Assembly (NCBI RefSeq): GCF_000013385.1
Contig: NC_007760.1
Coordinates: 3,756,001-3,820,000 of the forward strand
Direction: 5' to 3'
From: Anaeromyxobacter dehalogenans 2CP-C
GTDB taxonomy: Bacteria; Myxococcota; Myxococcia; Myxococcales; Anaeromyxobacteraceae
Length of the DNA stretch: 64,000 nt
The number at the start of each line of letters is the position of its first letter. Position 1 is the first letter of the stretch. The translations under genes and the position numbers were made by a program. Positions 17,009 through 25,215 of this stretch are shown piece after piece. The notes under the pieces were generated by a model. That model made no database searches and was not told where the DNA came from. It worked only from the letters and a program-made list of their open reading frames with translations.

Positions 17009-18349
17009 TCACTCCCCCTCGCCCAGGATCGCCAGCATCGCCGCGACGTCCACGAGCTTGTCGCGCGGCGCGCCCCGCCGGGCTCCGCGCGCGACCTCCA
17101 CCTCGTCGAGCCGCGCCCAGTCCACGAACGACACCGGCCGGACCCCTCGCGCGCGCAGCACGTCGTCGATGGCGTCGCGCGGGGGCAGCGGACGGGTCGC
17201 GAGCCCGGCGGCGTCGGCGACCATGTGCGCGACCACGTGGGCCGAGGCGCGCCGGTGCTCGCCGATGAGGCCCTGCGGCCCGCTGCGCGCCCACCCGACG
17301 ACGTACTCGCCGGGGAGTGGGCTGCGAAGGACGGGATCGACCACCCGCCCGTCCTCGTTGGCGATGACCCGCGCCTTCTCGTCGAAGGGCACGCCCGGGA
17401 TGCGGTCCGCGGCGTAGCCGACCGCCGGCAGCACCAGCCCGACCTCGAGCACCTCGGTCTCGCCGGTACCGCGAGCGACGACCGTGCCGTCCGGCCTGCG
17501 TTCCAGGCGATTCTTCTCCAGCCTCAGGCCCGCGACCGCGCCCGCTGCGTCCGCGAGCACCTCCGTCGGCGACACGAGGAAGCGCAGGTGAAGCCTCCTC
17601 GCGTCCGGGCGCGGCCGGCGCGCGGCGAAGGAGCGGAGGATCTCCAGGTTCCCGCCCGGCGCGGGATCGCTCAGGCCTGCGAGATCGGCGGGGTCCACGA
17701 CGGGATCCGCCGCCTCCAGCGTGCCGAGCTCCCGGAGCTCGGCCGGCGAGAACGCCGCCTGGGCAGGGCCCCTCCGCCCGAGCAGGTACACCTCGCGCAC
17801 CTGGCTCTCGCGCAGTGCCTCGAGCGCATGGGCCGCGATGTCGGTCCGCTCGAGCTCGGCCCGCGTGCGCAGCAGGATGCGGGCGACGTCCACCGCGACG
17901 TTGCCGTTGCCCACCACCGCCGCGCGACGGACCGACAGGTCGAACCTCGCGTGGCGATAGTCGGGGTGGCCGTTGTACCAGCCGACGAAGACCGTCGCCG
18001 GCGTGCAGCGCTCGATGCCTTCGCCCGGGATGCCGAGCCGCCGGTCGGACTCGCTGCCGGTCGCGTAGACGATCTGGTGGTAGTGCCGGCGCAAGTCGTC
18101 CACCGTGACGTCGCGACCGAGCCGGACGTTGCCGAGGAACCGGAACGTGGGGCGCGCCGCCGTGCTCGCGAAGACCCGGGTGACGGCCTTGATCCTCTGG
18201 TGGTCCGGCGCGACCCCGCCTCGCACCAGCCCGAAGGGCGTGGGGAGCCGGTCGAACATGTCCACGTCCACCGCGGTATCGGTCCGCTTCAGCAGCGCCT
18301 CGGCCGCGTAGAAGCCGGCAGGGCCGGAGCCGATGATCGCGACGCGCAT
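17009..18349 (-). CDS. Ferredoxin-NADP reductase, adrenodoxin-reductase/FprA type
   Basis: A 446-residue FAD/NADPH flavoprotein that passes electrons between NADPH and ferredoxins. The FAD-binding motif is VAIIGSGPAGFYAAEAL at the N-terminus, followed by the family signature RLPTPFGLVRGGVAPDHQRIK. The NADP-binding loop is VVGNGNVAVDVARIL, and the C-terminal FAD contact is GWARSGPQGLIGEHR. I use the ATG at 18349 because AAGGAG lies ten bases upstream and the FAD motif starts immediately; the frame is open to 18388. Length fits FprA. It is monocistronic as far as can be seen. Confidence 0.93.
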   Translation of the reverse strand: MRVAIIGSGPAGFYAAEALLKRTDTAVDVDMFDRLPTPFGLVRGGVAPDHQRIKAVTRVFASTAARPTFRFLGNVRLGRDVTVDDLRRHYHQIVYATGSESDRRLGIPGEGIERCTPATVFVGWYNGHPDYRHARFDLSVRRAAVVGNGNVAVDVARILLRTRAELERTDIAAHALEALRESQVREVYLLGRRGPAQAAFSPAELRELGTLEAADPVVDPADLAGLSDPAPGGNLEILRSFAARRPRPDARRLHLRFLVSPTEVLADAAGAVAGLRLEKNRLERRPDGTVVARGTGETEVLEVGLVLPAVGYAADRIPGVPFDEKARVIANEDGRVVDPVLRSPLPGEYVVGWARSGPQGLIGEHRRASAHVVAHMVADAAGLATRPLPPRDAIDDVLRARGVRPVSFVDWARLDEVEVARGARRGAPRDKLVDVAAMLAILGEGE

Positions 18350-18473
18350 GCGAAGGGCTCCTTCCCGTCCGGTGGGCCCGTGACGCATCTTACGGGACGC
18401 CGCGGAGAAGCACGTGCGACGCGGGGCCTCGCGGCGGATCGCCCGGCGGCGGGCGGTCGCGCCGCTGGCGGCT

Positions 18474-18842
18474 TCAGTCGATGGGGATGCTCCGGCCGTC
18501 GTGCGCGTGCACCGGCACGGTGGCCGGGTCCACGCCGTCGAGGCAGCGCACGTTCACCGCGACCATCGGCGTGCCGTCGGGCATGGCGCCGCGCGAGTAC
18601 GAGCGGACGCCGCAGTGGCGGCAGAACAGGTGGTGGATGCGCCGCTTGCCGAACTGGTAGTCGGTCACCGCGTCCTCGCCGCGCTCGAGCCGGAACACGG
18701 CGGCCGGCGCGAACGCGAGGAGCGTGCCCGTCTTCGAGCAGATGGAGCAGTTGCAGGAGATCGCGCGGTCGAGCTTCAGGTCCACCTGGTAGCGGACGGC
18801 GCCGCAGTGGCAGCCGCCGGCGTAGGTCTGGGTGTCTGGCAT
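18474..18842 (-). CDS. GFA family (CENP-V/GFA domain) protein
   Basis: A 122-residue zinc-binding protein of the glutathione-dependent formaldehyde-activating (GFA) fold. The cysteine set is complete: GGCHCGAVRY (residues ~9-18), CNCSICS (~35-41) and FCRHCGVRSY (~73-82), giving the structural and catalytic zinc sites. Most members of this family have no proven formaldehyde activity, so 'GFA-fold protein' is the safe name. No signal peptide. It lies alone between the ferredoxin reductase and the CBS-domain gene, all on the minus strand with gaps over 100 bases. Confidence 0.92.
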   Translation of the reverse strand: MPDTQTYAGGCHCGAVRYQVDLKLDRAISCNCSICSKTGTLLAFAPAAVFRLERGEDAVTDYQFGKRRIHHLFCRHCGVRSYSRGAMPDGTPMVAVNVRCLDGVDPATVPVHAHDGRSIPID

Positions 18843-18969
18843 GCGCGACCTGATACCACCCGGCCGCCCGGAGGCGCGCGCCGAATCGGGGGGCGCGACG
18901 CCGTTGATCGAGAAGCGGCGCGGCGGCCGCCCGAGGGCGCCTCCGCCGCGCCGCGCACCCGCGGTCCAC

Positions 18970-19395
18970 TCAGTGGATCGACGGCTGGTCGCTCTTCACC
19001 GCCTGCACCGTGTCGCCGATGGAGCGCTCGCTCTCGACCTCGGCGATGTCGGCCAGGCTGATCACGCCGCGGAGCCGGCCGTCGTCGTCGCACACCATCA
19101 CGCGCGAGAGCTGGCGCTGCCGCATGAGCTGCTCCGCGTCCCGCAGGTCGTCGCCCAGCCGGCAGGCCACCACCTCGCGCGTCATGCAGCTCGACACCTG
19201 CTCGTCCGCGGACCTGCCCTCCGCCAGCACGCGGATGGCGAGGTCGCGATCGGTGATCGCCCCCACCGGCTCGCCCGCGTCGTTGCAGACCGGCACGAAC
19301 CCGATCTCCTCGTCCCGCATCAATGCCGCGCAGTCGCGCACCGAGTCCCTCTCCCGGCACCCCGTCGCCCGGCTCATCGCCTGTTCGACTCGCAT
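18970..19395 (-). CDS. CBS-domain pair protein
   Basis: A 141-residue protein consisting of two CBS domains and nothing else. The first runs from AMSRATGCRERDSVRDCAALM to PVGAITDRDLAIRVLAEG, the second from VSSCMTREVVACRLGDD to LRGVISLADIAEVE. Such pairs bind adenosine nucleotides and act as energy sensors, often on partner proteins. I place the start at the ATG 19395, which follows GGAGGAG; the frame is open to 19506 but lacks a site there. A short acidic/polar tail follows the second CBS domain. No obvious partner gene is adjacent. Confidence 0.9.
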   Translation of the reverse strand: MRVEQAMSRATGCRERDSVRDCAALMRDEEIGFVPVCNDAGEPVGAITDRDLAIRVLAEGRSADEQVSSCMTREVVACRLGDDLRDAEQLMRQRQLSRVMVCDDDGRLRGVISLADIAEVESERSIGDTVQAVKSDQPSIH

Positions 19396-19780
19396 CGTCG
19401 CCTCCTCCCCTTGGATGAGGGTGCGGACGGTGACGCGGTCCGCAATGGACGGGCACTCGGCCGCCTGATGCCAACCTCCCAGCCCCATCAGGGCATTCTC
19501 ACGCACTAAAGGTTAATTAACCGTCGGGGATACGAGCCCTTGCGCGCCCTCCCGCCCCCCGGGCGGCCGAGTGCCATCGCACGACCCCTCTGCGACACCT
19601 GGTCTCCCCTCGGGTCTGTGAGCAGGTGTGCGGAATGGCTCGGCCGTTCACGGCCCGAGCGCGCGAGCGGGAGGATCGGCGGGGGCCGGTCGCGGAGGGG
19701 GAACCGAACCAGTCTCGCATGCATCGCCTCGCCACCCGGCGAGGCGAGCGGCCAAGCCACGTCCACGCAGGGGGGAAACC
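19396..19780. other. 385-base intergenic region with an AT-rich palindrome
   Basis: No gene is supported here. It separates the divergent CBS-domain gene and multicopper oxidase gene. It contains a perfect 12-bp palindrome, GGTTAATTAACC at 19511-19522, strikingly AT-rich for this sequence, which is a candidate operator or promoter element for either gene. Confidence 0.6.
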
Positions 19781-22177
19781 ATGGTCCGCATCCGCATCGT
19801 CCTGGCGCTGTCGCTGCTCGCGGTCTCGTCGGGCGCCTCGCCACCCGCCACCGCGCAGCCGCTGCCCGCCACCTACCTCACGCCGCAGACGCCGCTTCCG
19901 CCGAAGGCCATCCCGTCGTTCACGGACCGGCTGCCGGTGCTCTCGGCCAGCGCCGAGCCCCTGTGGTCGGCGTACCCGCGCATCGCGACCGTCGTGGACG
20001 ACGGCGAGACGCCGCTCGACGTGAACATGTGCGAGTTCCAGACGAACGTGCTCCCCACCGGCACGTTCGCGCCCGGGACGCGGCCCGCCACGTGGACGTG
20101 GGGCTACCGGCTCGACGGCTGCCCGGCGCCCGGCGCGCTCCCGCAGGACACGTACCTCGGCCCGGTGATCGTGGCGACGCGCGGCGCGCCCACCACGGTG
20201 CGGTACGTGAACGCGCTGCCCGCGTCACCGGATCCGATCTCGACGAACCCGCTGGGCACGCACGTGCTCGCCTACTCGGACAGCGTGGACCAGACGCTCC
20301 ACTGGGCGGACGCGAACATGCAGATGTGCATGTCCACGATGCCGCCCGCGCTCCGCGACGTCTGCACCTATCCGTACCGCGACGCGAACGGCGCCATGGG
20401 CATCCCCGCGGCCCCGCACCTGCACGGCGGCGAGATCCCCGCCGAGCTCGACGGCAGCCCGGACTCCTGGTTCACGAGCACCGGCATGATGACCGGGCCG
20501 GGCCGGTACGCGAGCCCGCGGTTCGCCCCGGCGGCGAACGAGGTCGTCTACCGCTACCCGAACACGCAGGAGGCCGGCCCGCTGTGGTTCCACGATCACA
20601 CGCTGGGCGCGACGCGCCTGAACGTGTACGCCGGCCTCGCCGGCGGGTACGTGCTCGTCGATCCCGAGCAGCCGCTCCCCGCCGGCCTGGAGGACGCGAC
20701 GAAGGTCGTCCCGCTCATCCTCCAGGACCGCATGTTCGACACGAACGGCGAGCTGTTCTTCACCGCGGGCACGAAGGGCGGCGTCCTCTGGGCGCTCAAC
20801 CCCGAGCACCCGTACTGGAACCCGGAGTTCGTGGGCGACACGCTGCTCGTGAACGGGGTGGTGTGGCCGTACCTGGAGGTCGAGCCGAAGCGCTACCGCT
20901 TCCTGCTCGTGAACGGCTCGAACGCCCGGACGTACGAGCTGTTCCTGACGAACCCGAAGACCAAGGTGAACGGCCCGGCGATGTGGATCATCGGGACCGA
21001 CGGCGGCTACGTGGACGTGGCGCAGAAGATCGACCCGACCGCCCTGAAGCCCGCGCCCCAGCGGCTCGTGATCATGCCCGGCGAGCGCTACGAGGTCGTC
21101 ATCGACTTCGGGGGCCAGCCGGTGGGCACGACGCTCCTGCTCAAGAACGTCGCCAAGACGCCCTATCCCGGCGGCGCGACGCCGACGGGCGGCCTCTCGC
21201 AGCTGATGCAGCTCCGCGTCGCCTGCCCGCCCGCGCCGGCGCAGTGCGGCGCCGGCGGCATCGCCTGGAACCCGGCCGTGAGCGCGACCGTCCGGAGCGG
21301 CGACGGCGCGGTGAAGCCGCTCGTGGCGTTCGGCGCCGGCACGCTCGGCGCCGGGGTGACCGCGCAGAAGACCCGCCTGCTCACGCTCAACGAGGTGATG
21401 GGCATGCCGGTGAGCGCGGTGAACCCGATCGACGGCGTCATGACCGCGTATCCGGGCGGCCCGCTCGAGATCCTCGTCAACAACACGAAGTGGAGCGGCG
21501 CCTCGGCACGGAACGACCCGACGTCGGGCGCCGCCTATCGCGGCGACTTCACCCAGCTCACCGCGGGCGGGCTCCACTACTCCGAGCTGCCGGCGGAGGG
21601 CGAGACGGAGCTCTGGGAGATCGCCAACCTCACCGCCGACTCGCACCCGATCCACCTGCACCTGGTGCAGTTCCAGCTCATGAACCGCCAGGCGCTCGAC
21701 GTGCCCAAGTACTCCGCGGCCTACGCGGCGGCGTTCCCGCAGGTGAACGATCCCGCCACCGGCCAGCCGCGCATGGTCGGCATGAACGTGTGCACCGCCG
21801 GCGCCTACTGCCCCGGCTACGGCCCGCCGCTCGACTACGGGAGCGGCACGCCCGGCAAGCTCGGCGGCAACCCCGACGTCGCCCGGTTCCTGAAGGGACT
21901 GCCGCAGCCCGCGGCGGCGCAGGAGCGCGGCTGGAAGGACACCGTGCAGGTGCCGCCCGGCACGGTGACGCGGTTCGTGGTCCGGTGGGCGCCGACCAGC
22001 GCGGACGTCGGCACGATCGCGGCGTTCCCGTTCGACCCGAGCGGCCAGGGCGGCGCGTACAACTACGTGTGGCACTGCCACATCATCGACCACGAGGACA
22101 ACGAGATGATGCGCCCGGACACCGTGCTCCCGATCCCGGGCGCGGTCCGGAGCTACGTGATGGGCACCGACTTCTGA
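19781..22177 (+). CDS. Multicopper oxidase
   Basis: A 798-residue exported copper oxidase of the CotA/bilirubin-oxidase/phenoxazinone-synthase group. The signal peptide (MVRIRIVLALSLLAVSSGA, cleavage near ATA-QP) is followed by cupredoxin domains. All four copper motifs are present: HLHGG (~211), WFHDH (~268), HPIHLH (~622) and WHCHIIDHEDNEMM (~764), giving one type-1 and one trinuclear type-2/3 centre. The axial ligand is Met (NEMM). Such enzymes oxidise phenols, metals (Cu(I), Mn(II)) or pigments in the periplasm; substrate cannot be told here. It is longer than typical CotA (~510), with extended inter-domain loops. The ATG 19781 follows GGGGGAAACC. A hairpin terminator follows. Confidence 0.93.
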   Translation: MVRIRIVLALSLLAVSSGASPPATAQPLPATYLTPQTPLPPKAIPSFTDRLPVLSASAEPLWSAYPRIATVVDDGETPLDVNMCEFQTNVLPTGTFAPGTRPATWTWGYRLDGCPAPGALPQDTYLGPVIVATRGAPTTVRYVNALPASPDPISTNPLGTHVLAYSDSVDQTLHWADANMQMCMSTMPPALRDVCTYPYRDANGAMGIPAAPHLHGGEIPAELDGSPDSWFTSTGMMTGPGRYASPRFAPAANEVVYRYPNTQEAGPLWFHDHTLGATRLNVYAGLAGGYVLVDPEQPLPAGLEDATKVVPLILQDRMFDTNGELFFTAGTKGGVLWALNPEHPYWNPEFVGDTLLVNGVVWPYLEVEPKRYRFLLVNGSNARTYELFLTNPKTKVNGPAMWIIGTDGGYVDVAQKIDPTALKPAPQRLVIMPGERYEVVIDFGGQPVGTTLLLKNVAKTPYPGGATPTGGLSQLMQLRVACPPAPAQCGAGGIAWNPAVSATVRSGDGAVKPLVAFGAGTLGAGVTAQKTRLLTLNEVMGMPVSAVNPIDGVMTAYPGGPLEILVNNTKWSGASARNDPTSGAAYRGDFTQLTAGGLHYSELPAEGETELWEIANLTADSHPIHLHLVQFQLMNRQALDVPKYSAAYAAAFPQVNDPATGQPRMVGMNVCTAGAYCPGYGPPLDYGSGTPGKLGGNPDVARFLKGLPQPAAAQERGWKDTVQVPPGTVTRFVVRWAPTSADVGTIAAFPFDPSGQGGAYNYVWHCHIIDHEDNEMMRPDTVLPIPGAVRSYVMGTDF

Positions 22178-22189
22178 CGCGCGCCGCCC

Positions 22190-22220
22190 GGGGCCGGCCC
22201 GCTCCGCCGGAGCCGGCCCC
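22190..22220. terminator. Bidirectional hairpin between convergent genes
   Basis: GGGGCCGGC (22190-22198) pairs with GCCGGCCCC (22212-22220) around a 13-base loop, between the convergent multicopper oxidase and NTF2-like genes. There is no T-run, but the position fits a shared termination structure. Confidence 0.45.
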
Positions 22221-22230
22221 GCGGCCGCGG

Positions 22231-22809
22231 TCACTTCCCGCCGGCGGGCGGCTCCTTGCCGGCCGCGCCGCCGCCCGCGGCGGAGTCCATGCCCGGCATG
22301 TCGCCCCAGCCGCTCTCCATCATCGCCGCGAAGCGCCAGCTCCCGTCCACGCGCACCAGCATGGCGGCGCTGCGCCCCGACATCTTCTTCTTGCCCATCG
22401 TCATCGACCAGGTGTCCCCCACCAGCGCGAGCGAGTCGCTCACCAGGAAGATGGTCGGGTTGTGCGCCATCTTCGCGTCGGACATCGGCTTCGCGTACAT
22501 CGGCTTCATCACCTCGAGCCACTGCTCGCGGGTCCACGCCTCGGCGCTCCCCTGCCCCTTCGCGTCGTCGGTCGCCATGAGCACCGGGAAGTGGACGAGC
22601 GTCGCCGCGGCCTCGAGGTCGCCGTTCACCCCGGCGGCGTCCATCGCCTTCATGAGCGCCAGGATCTCCTTCCGGTCGGCGGCCTCGCGCGCGACCTTGT
22701 GCGGCTTCCAGGCGCTCATGGGATCGGCGGCAGGTGGAGCCGCCTTCTCCTGGGCGGTGGCGGCGGCGGCGGTGAGTGCGACGGTCAGCACGAGCGCGAT
22801 CCGGGTCAT
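22231..22809 (-). CDS. Exported NTF2/SnoaL-like protein
   Basis: A 192-residue protein with a signal peptide (MTRIALVLTVALTAAAATAQ) and a cone-shaped NTF2-like domain (~35-170). The domain reads EILALMKAMDAAGVNGDLEAAATLVHFPV, then IFLVSDSLALVGDTWSMTMGKKKMSGRSAAMLVRV and GSWRFAAMMESGWGD. It is the DUF4440/SnoaL pattern of a small ligand-binding or steady-state domain without a visible catalytic set. The Gly/Ala-rich tail is low complexity. The start ATG follows GAGGAGGAACC, a very strong ribosome site. It converges with the multicopper oxidase; a functional link is not shown. Confidence 0.8.
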   Translation of the reverse strand: MTRIALVLTVALTAAAATAQEKAAPPAADPMSAWKPHKVAREAADRKEILALMKAMDAAGVNGDLEAAATLVHFPVLMATDDAKGQGSAEAWTREQWLEVMKPMYAKPMSDAKMAHNPTIFLVSDSLALVGDTWSMTMGKKKMSGRSAAMLVRVDGSWRFAAMMESGWGDMPGMDSAAGGGAAGKEPPAGGK

Positions 22810-23010
22810 GGTTCCTCCTCGGTGGTCCATCGCCGCGCGCGTGGGCGCGGCGACCGGGAAGCATCCGCCTCCCGCGTCGCGCTGCCTCGCGCCCGGGCGG
22901 GTCGGCCTCGCCAAGGTCGCCGTCCCGCCGGCGCACCGATCGCCCCGGGGCCGGATCGGCGTGCGCTCCCTCGCGGGCTCCCGCCTTGACAGGGGGTCCG
23001 CCGCGACGCC

Positions 23011-24405
23011 ATGAGCCGCTGCATGCCCTCCGCCCCGCCCCCCGCCGCCGGCACGCTCGAGCTCATCGGCGCGACGCCCATGGTCCGCGTGCGCCACCTC
23101 GACACCGGTCCCTGCGAGCTGTTCCTGAAGCTGGAGAGCGCGAACCCGGGCGGCTCGATCAAGGACCGCATCGGCCTGTCGATGATCGCGGCGGCCGAGC
23201 GCGACGGCAGCCTCGGCGGCGACCGCCGTCACCTGGTGGAGGCCACCGCGGGCAACACCGGGCTCGGCCTCGCGCTCGTCGCCGCGCAGCGCGGCTACCG
23301 CCTGACGCTCGTCATCCCCGACAAGATGAGCCGCGAGAAGATCCTCCACCTCAAGGCGCTCGGCGCCGAGGTGGTGATGACGCGCTCCGACGTGGGCAAG
23401 GGCCACCCGGAGTACTACCAGGACCTCGCCGAGCGCGTCGCGCGGGAGGAGGGCGCGTTCTACGTCAACCAGTTCGCGAACCCGGCGAACCCGGCGGCGC
23501 ACGAGACCGGCACCGGCCCGGAGATCGTCGCGCAGCTCGGCGGCCGGCTGGACGCGATGGTGTGCGGGGTCGGCTCGGGCGGCACGCTCACCGGCCTCTC
23601 GCGCCACCTGGCGACGGCCGTCCCCGGCTGCGAGCTGGTGCTGGCCGATCCCGAGGGCTCGGTGCTCGCCGGCTACGTCGAGACCGGCACCATCGGCCGG
23701 GCGGGGAGCTGGCTGGTGGAGGGGATCGGCGAGGACTTCCTGCCGCCGGTCGCCGACCTGTCGCGGGTCCGGCGGGCGTACCGGATCCCGGATCGCGAGA
23801 GCCTGGAGACGGCGCGGGCCCTGCTCCGCGCCGAGGGCCTCCTGGCCGGCTCGTCCACCGGCACCCTGCTCGCGGCGGCGCTGCGCCACTGCCGCGCCGC
23901 GGACCGGCCGCTCCGCGTCTGCACCCTCGTGTGCGACTCGGGCAACAAGTACCTGTCGAAGATGTTCGACGACCTCTGGATGCTGGAGCAGGGGCTCTCG
24001 GACCGGCCCACCGTGGGCGACCTCACGGACCTCGTCACCCGCCGCTTCGCCGATCGCGCCGTGGTGACCACCGGCCCGGGGGACCCGCTGCTCGTCGCGC
24101 TCAACCGCATGAAGGCGAACGACGTCTCGCAGCTGCCGGTGGTCGAGGGCGGGCGCGTGGTGGGCATCGTGGACGAGTCCGACCTGCTGCTCGCCGCGGT
24201 GGACGACGCGTCCCGCCTCTCGCTCCCGGTCCGCGACGTCATGGCCACGCGGCTCGAGACGGTGACGCCCGCGACCCCGCTGAAGGTCCTGCTGCCCATG
24301 TTCGCGGCGGGCCTCGTGCCCATCGTGATGGACGGCGACCGCTTCGTCGGCCTCGTCACGCGCATGGACGTGCTGGGCGCGCTGCGGCGCCGGCTCGCGC
24401 GCTGA
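23011..24405 (+). CDS. cbs: Cystathionine beta-synthase
   Basis: A 464-residue PLP enzyme condensing homocysteine and serine (transsulfuration). The fold-type II domain (~15-330) has the PLP lysine Lys51 in GGSIKDR, the substrate loop ATAGNTGLGLAL and the phosphate cup GVGSGGTLTG. Two CBS domains follow (~335-395 and ~405-460), in the arrangement that binds S-adenosylmethionine in animal enzymes. Without the CBS pair it would be indistinguishable from O-acetylserine sulfhydrylases, so the fusion decides the call. No partner cystathionine lyase gene is nearby. The ATG at 23011 opens the gene; a second ATG is four codons later. Confidence 0.9.
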   Translation: MSRCMPSAPPPAAGTLELIGATPMVRVRHLDTGPCELFLKLESANPGGSIKDRIGLSMIAAAERDGSLGGDRRHLVEATAGNTGLGLALVAAQRGYRLTLVIPDKMSREKILHLKALGAEVVMTRSDVGKGHPEYYQDLAERVAREEGAFYVNQFANPANPAAHETGTGPEIVAQLGGRLDAMVCGVGSGGTLTGLSRHLATAVPGCELVLADPEGSVLAGYVETGTIGRAGSWLVEGIGEDFLPPVADLSRVRRAYRIPDRESLETARALLRAEGLLAGSSTGTLLAAALRHCRAADRPLRVCTLVCDSGNKYLSKMFDDLWMLEQGLSDRPTVGDLTDLVTRRFADRAVVTTGPGDPLLVALNRMKANDVSQLPVVEGGRVVGIVDESDLLLAAVDDASRLSLPVRDVMATRLETVTPATPLKVLLPMFAAGLVPIVMDGDRFVGLVTRMDVLGALRRRLAR

Positions 24406-24468
24406 GCCGTCCGCCCCCCGCGCCGGCGCATGTTCGCGGGCCGCCCGGCCCCGTGGCACCATGCGGCC

Positions 24469-25215
24469 ATGGACCCGCGCGCCGAGCTGCTGGCACGCCG
24501 CGCCGCGCTGCGCACCCGCGTGCGCGCCGGCGACGGCCGCGCCGCGCTGTCGCTCGCCCGCTCGCTCGAGCGCGATCCGCCGCGCGACCACGCCGCGGCC
24601 CGGCGCGCCTACGAGGCCGCGGCGAAGGCAGGCCTCGCGGACGCGATGGCCGCGCTGGGCGAGCTGCTCCGCGACGGCCGCGGCGGCCCGCGGGACCTCG
24701 ACGGCGCGGTGCGCTGGTTCTCCGAGGCGGCGCGGCGCGGGAAGCCCGAGGCCATCGCGAACCTGGCCGGCGCGCTGCTGCACGGCGAGGGCGCGCCGCG
24801 GGATCGCGCCGCGGCGATCCGGCTGTTCCGCCGCGCGGCCTCGGCCGGCGTGGTGCAGGCGATGGTGGACCTCGCGGCCTGCCTGCGCCAGGGCGCCGCC
24901 GGCGTGCCGCGCGACGACGCGGCCGCGCTGCGCTGGCTCCGCCGCGCCGCCACGCACGGCCACGCCGGCGCGGCGCTGCTCGTCGGCCAGGCCTACTGGT
25001 TCGGCCGGATGGGCGCGCCGCGGGATCGCGCGCGGGCCGCGCCGTTCCTGCTCGCCGCCGCGCGCAAGGGCGAGCCGAAGGCCGCCGGCCTCGCCGCGGA
25101 GGCCCGGACCGTGCTCGGGGGCGCGGCGCCGCGGAGGGCGCCGGCGCGCGTCACCGCCCCCGCCGCGCGTCCCGCAGGATCTCGCGCGCCGCGCTCCGGC
25201 CGCACGCGCCCATGA
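24469..25215 (+). CDS. Sel1-like repeat protein
   Basis: A 248-residue soluble protein made of about five Sel1-like TPR repeats of 36 residues, e.g. ALGELLRDGRGGPRDLDGAVRWFSEAA and NLAGALLHGEGAPRDRAAAIRLFRRAA. Sel1 repeats form superhelical scaffolds for protein-protein contacts. No signal peptide is seen from the ATG 24469; an upstream ATG at 24430 adds 13 residues and is possible. Its last 65 bases overlap the convergent oxidoreductase gene, and the last ~25 residues (Arg/Pro/Ala-rich) are probably unstructured. Target unknown. Confidence 0.82.
   Translation: MDPRAELLARRAALRTRVRAGDGRAALSLARSLERDPPRDHAAARRAYEAAAKAGLADAMAALGELLRDGRGGPRDLDGAVRWFSEAARRGKPEAIANLAGALLHGEGAPRDRAAAIRLFRRAASAGVVQAMVDLAACLRQGAAGVPRDDAAALRWLRRAATHGHAGAALLVGQAYWFGRMGAPRDRARAAPFLLAAARKGEPKAAGLAAEARTVLGGAAPRRAPARVTAPAARPAGSRAPRSGRTRP

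Noticed and set aside
22985-23010. TTGACA just before cystathionine beta-synthase as its -35
   Set aside because: A -10 at proper spacing would fall inside the coding start; no TATAAT-like sequence is there.
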